Source: Lumnitzera littorea
Lineage: Eukaryota; Streptophyta; Magnoliopsida; Myrtales; Combretaceae
DNA: 64,000 nucleotides
Direction of reading: 5' to 3'
Assembly (NCBI GenBank): GCA_024138015.1
Contig: JAMXBB010000010.1
Location: 46,681,943-46,745,942 of the forward strand
A program made the translations under genes and the position numbers. The number at the start of each line of letters is the position of its first letter. Positions within the stretch are counted from its first letter, which is position 1. The notes beneath the pieces were generated by a model. It searched no databases. It was not told where the DNA came from and worked only from the letters and a program-made list of their open reading frames with translations. This document shows positions 62,546 through 64,000 of the stretch, one piece after another.

Positions 62546-64000
62546 TTAATAGTTTCTTGATAGAGACAAACCATCACTATCACGTTTCAAGATACTTTTC
62601 AACTCAGAAGACAAACTAGAAAAATAAAGTAAGGTGAAATCCTCTTGAGTCTCTCGAGCTTCCTTAGCTAACCAGTCCATAGCAGTATTCTTTTCTCTCA
62701 ATATATGTTGAACCTATGCTTTGGTATCTTTTATCATCTTTCTTGCCCATGAGATATCATTCCAGACATCCTATCATGTCACTTCTGAGGACAACCATCT
62801 TGACACAGTAAGGGAATCTGTCTCAATACTTATATTTGAAACATTGAATTTCCTGCACAGCTCGAGACCTTTTATTAGTGCCTTTAACTCAATAATTCCA
62901 ATGGGCTTGGAATTCATTTTAAATCTGAAACCCCATAGAAAATTGCCTTTAGAATCTCTCAAGATGTTACCCCTACCTCCTTTACCATTGGAGTAACTCC
63001 TGTCAACATTCAGTTTAACAGAATTAGGAGGGGGGGGGGAGGGGGTGGGGTTTGGCGGCAACCTATGAAATAAACTTACGAGTTGCTTTATTTCTAGAAA
63101 TGGAGATGCTCTTGAAGAGCACCTCATCATCCTTGATTTGTCGCGTTGATAGAGGATAAGCGTTATCGAACATAAGTAAATCATTAATAATGTCATTTAT
63201 AAGCACATATGCATTTTTACTTCGATTTCTATGTTTACGATTATTCCTTTCATCCCAAATATGCCGCAGGGTAATGGAAGGAACAAAAATCCTGATATGA
63301 TTTGAAATATTACCACTCTTGTTTTTCCAAAATTTTAACATTACATCAATGTGTGAGATATTAGGAATAGGTAAAATTCCAAAAAACTTACCAAGACCAT
63401 TCCAAACATCCTTTGCATAACTTAAACTTAAAAGGACGTGACTAGCAGACTCACATTCTTTTAGACAATTCACACATTGAGAAGCCATTGATCTTCCCCA
63501 TGCACATTGTTTATCATCAGTAGGGATAAAAGATCTAACTGCCCTCCACATGAAGAAGGAGATTTTAATAGGTAGAAATTTGTTCCAAAAGAGAGAGCAG
63601 TTAAAAGATTCATTAGACTTCTTCCTAACCAAATTCCAAGCATTAGACACCGAGAATATACCATTGGAGGAACCTTTCCAGACGATAGTATCTTTTACTT
63701 CATTATTAAGGGATAAGGTCATCATCTCTTCTCTATACTCAAGAGGGAGAATTCTCTGTAGTAAATCCATGTTCCAGTTATTATTAACCCAAAGATCCTT
63801 CACTAAAATCCTGGGGAAAGTAATAGGAACCAATTAAAAGAGGTGACCACGAGGATGCCATTGATCAAACAGAAGCTTACATCACCTCTCCCTAACCCAT
63901 AATGAATATCTTTTTCACACATATCCCTAGCTCTAAGAATTCTTTTCCATAGGGAAGAAGAATTCTTAGAAGCTGCAATTTCATTTGGGTGCTTCCCTCT
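62546..64000 (-). pseudogene. LINE ORF2 C-terminal part: zf-RVT and RNase H domains
   Basis: From 64000 leftward: SSLWKRILRARDMCEKDIHYG, then a shift and FDQWHPRGHLF with a stop. The open frame 63833-63063 follows: DLWVNNNWNMDLL, KDTIVWKGSSNGIFSVSNAW and the zf-RVT region ISFFMWRAV, then CVNCLKECESASHVLL and YAKDVWN. The cysteine expected after the His is missing. RHIWDERNNRKHRN follows. A shift near 63060 leads into a C-run-encoded Pro linker and an RNase H domain: VKLNVDRSYSNGKGG (first Asp), IELKALIKGLELC (Glu), IETDSLTVSRWL (second Asp), then past two stops to MDWLAKEA, ending at TAA 62548-62546. The domain order is typical of plant L1 ORF2 with C-terminal RNase H. It makes element reverse transcriptase; here it is broken. 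Confidence 0.85.
63029..63053. repeat. G-rich run within LINE RNase H linker
   Basis: GGA, ten G, A, five G, T, four G on the plus strand. On the coding strand it encodes the Pro-rich linker before RNase H. It is the likely site of the frameshift between the two open frames. Confidence 0.75.

Larger units (their letters stand above)
62289..64000 (-). mobile_element. L1-type LINE, 3' part (continues beyond the window)
   Basis: Minus-strand LINE whose 3' tail is the nine-base A-run (plus strand T-run 62289-62297) placed in the copia remnant. Order on the minus strand: RT C-terminal zinc-binding region, RNase H, stop at 62548-62546, a 257-base 3'UTR with G/C-rich runs, A-tail. The 5' target duplication lies outside the window. 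Confidence 0.8.

Overview
The window is plant nuclear DNA, very AT-rich. It has no intact gene, rRNA or tRNA. I read it as heterochromatin-like sequence made of old, nested transposable elements. Evidence for a flowering plant: a Sirevirus-type Ty1/copia element, Ty3/gypsy elements of the Tat/Ogre type with plant-specific accessory domains, hAT-type miniature elements with AGCTCGAGCT-rich ends, and a plant L1-type LINE ending in an RNase H domain. The species cannot be named from this.

Layout. 1-2185: end of a long LTR of a family (here 'R1') with at least six diverged copies in the window. 2190-9112: plus-strand accessory gene remnants (one with a 'putative gypsy type transposon' PF04195-like domain), with a duplicated upstream region, split by a solo copia-like LTR (4780-6317). 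9768-12525: minus-strand Ty3/gypsy gag remnant fused to the C-terminal half of RT, then RNase H and integrase. With the opposite-strand accessory gene this matches a Tat-lineage element with an antisense extra ORF. 12572-15552: LTR-like DNA with a minus-strand TATA box. About 15780-19436 and 24615-28259: two R1 copies. Between them lie a 3'UTR-like region with a palindromic minisatellite, a minus-strand gag and an upstream DUF7745-like ORF, without pol.

29432-42732: best-preserved element, a Sirevirus with both LTRs, a 5-bp target duplication (GTGAA), PBS, long coiled-coil gag, pol, an extra downstream ORF with its own TATA-like box, and a polypurine tract. Its 3' LTR was broken by an R1 copy. 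42738-49462: little recognisable apart from a hAT-like end at 45180. 49463-53145: a hAT-type miniature element split by an R1 LTR. 53180-55617: another R1 copy. 55618-61092: unannotated AT-rich DNA. 61093-62288: copia gag-protease remnant cut by a LINE whose 3' part (62289-64000, minus strand) runs off the window.

None of the frames is open end to end, so no native protein product is expected. The value of the window lies in element architecture (antisense and downstream accessory ORFs, a 3'UTR minisatellite), the nesting order and the pattern of mutational decay. All family names come from reading motifs by eye, not from a search.
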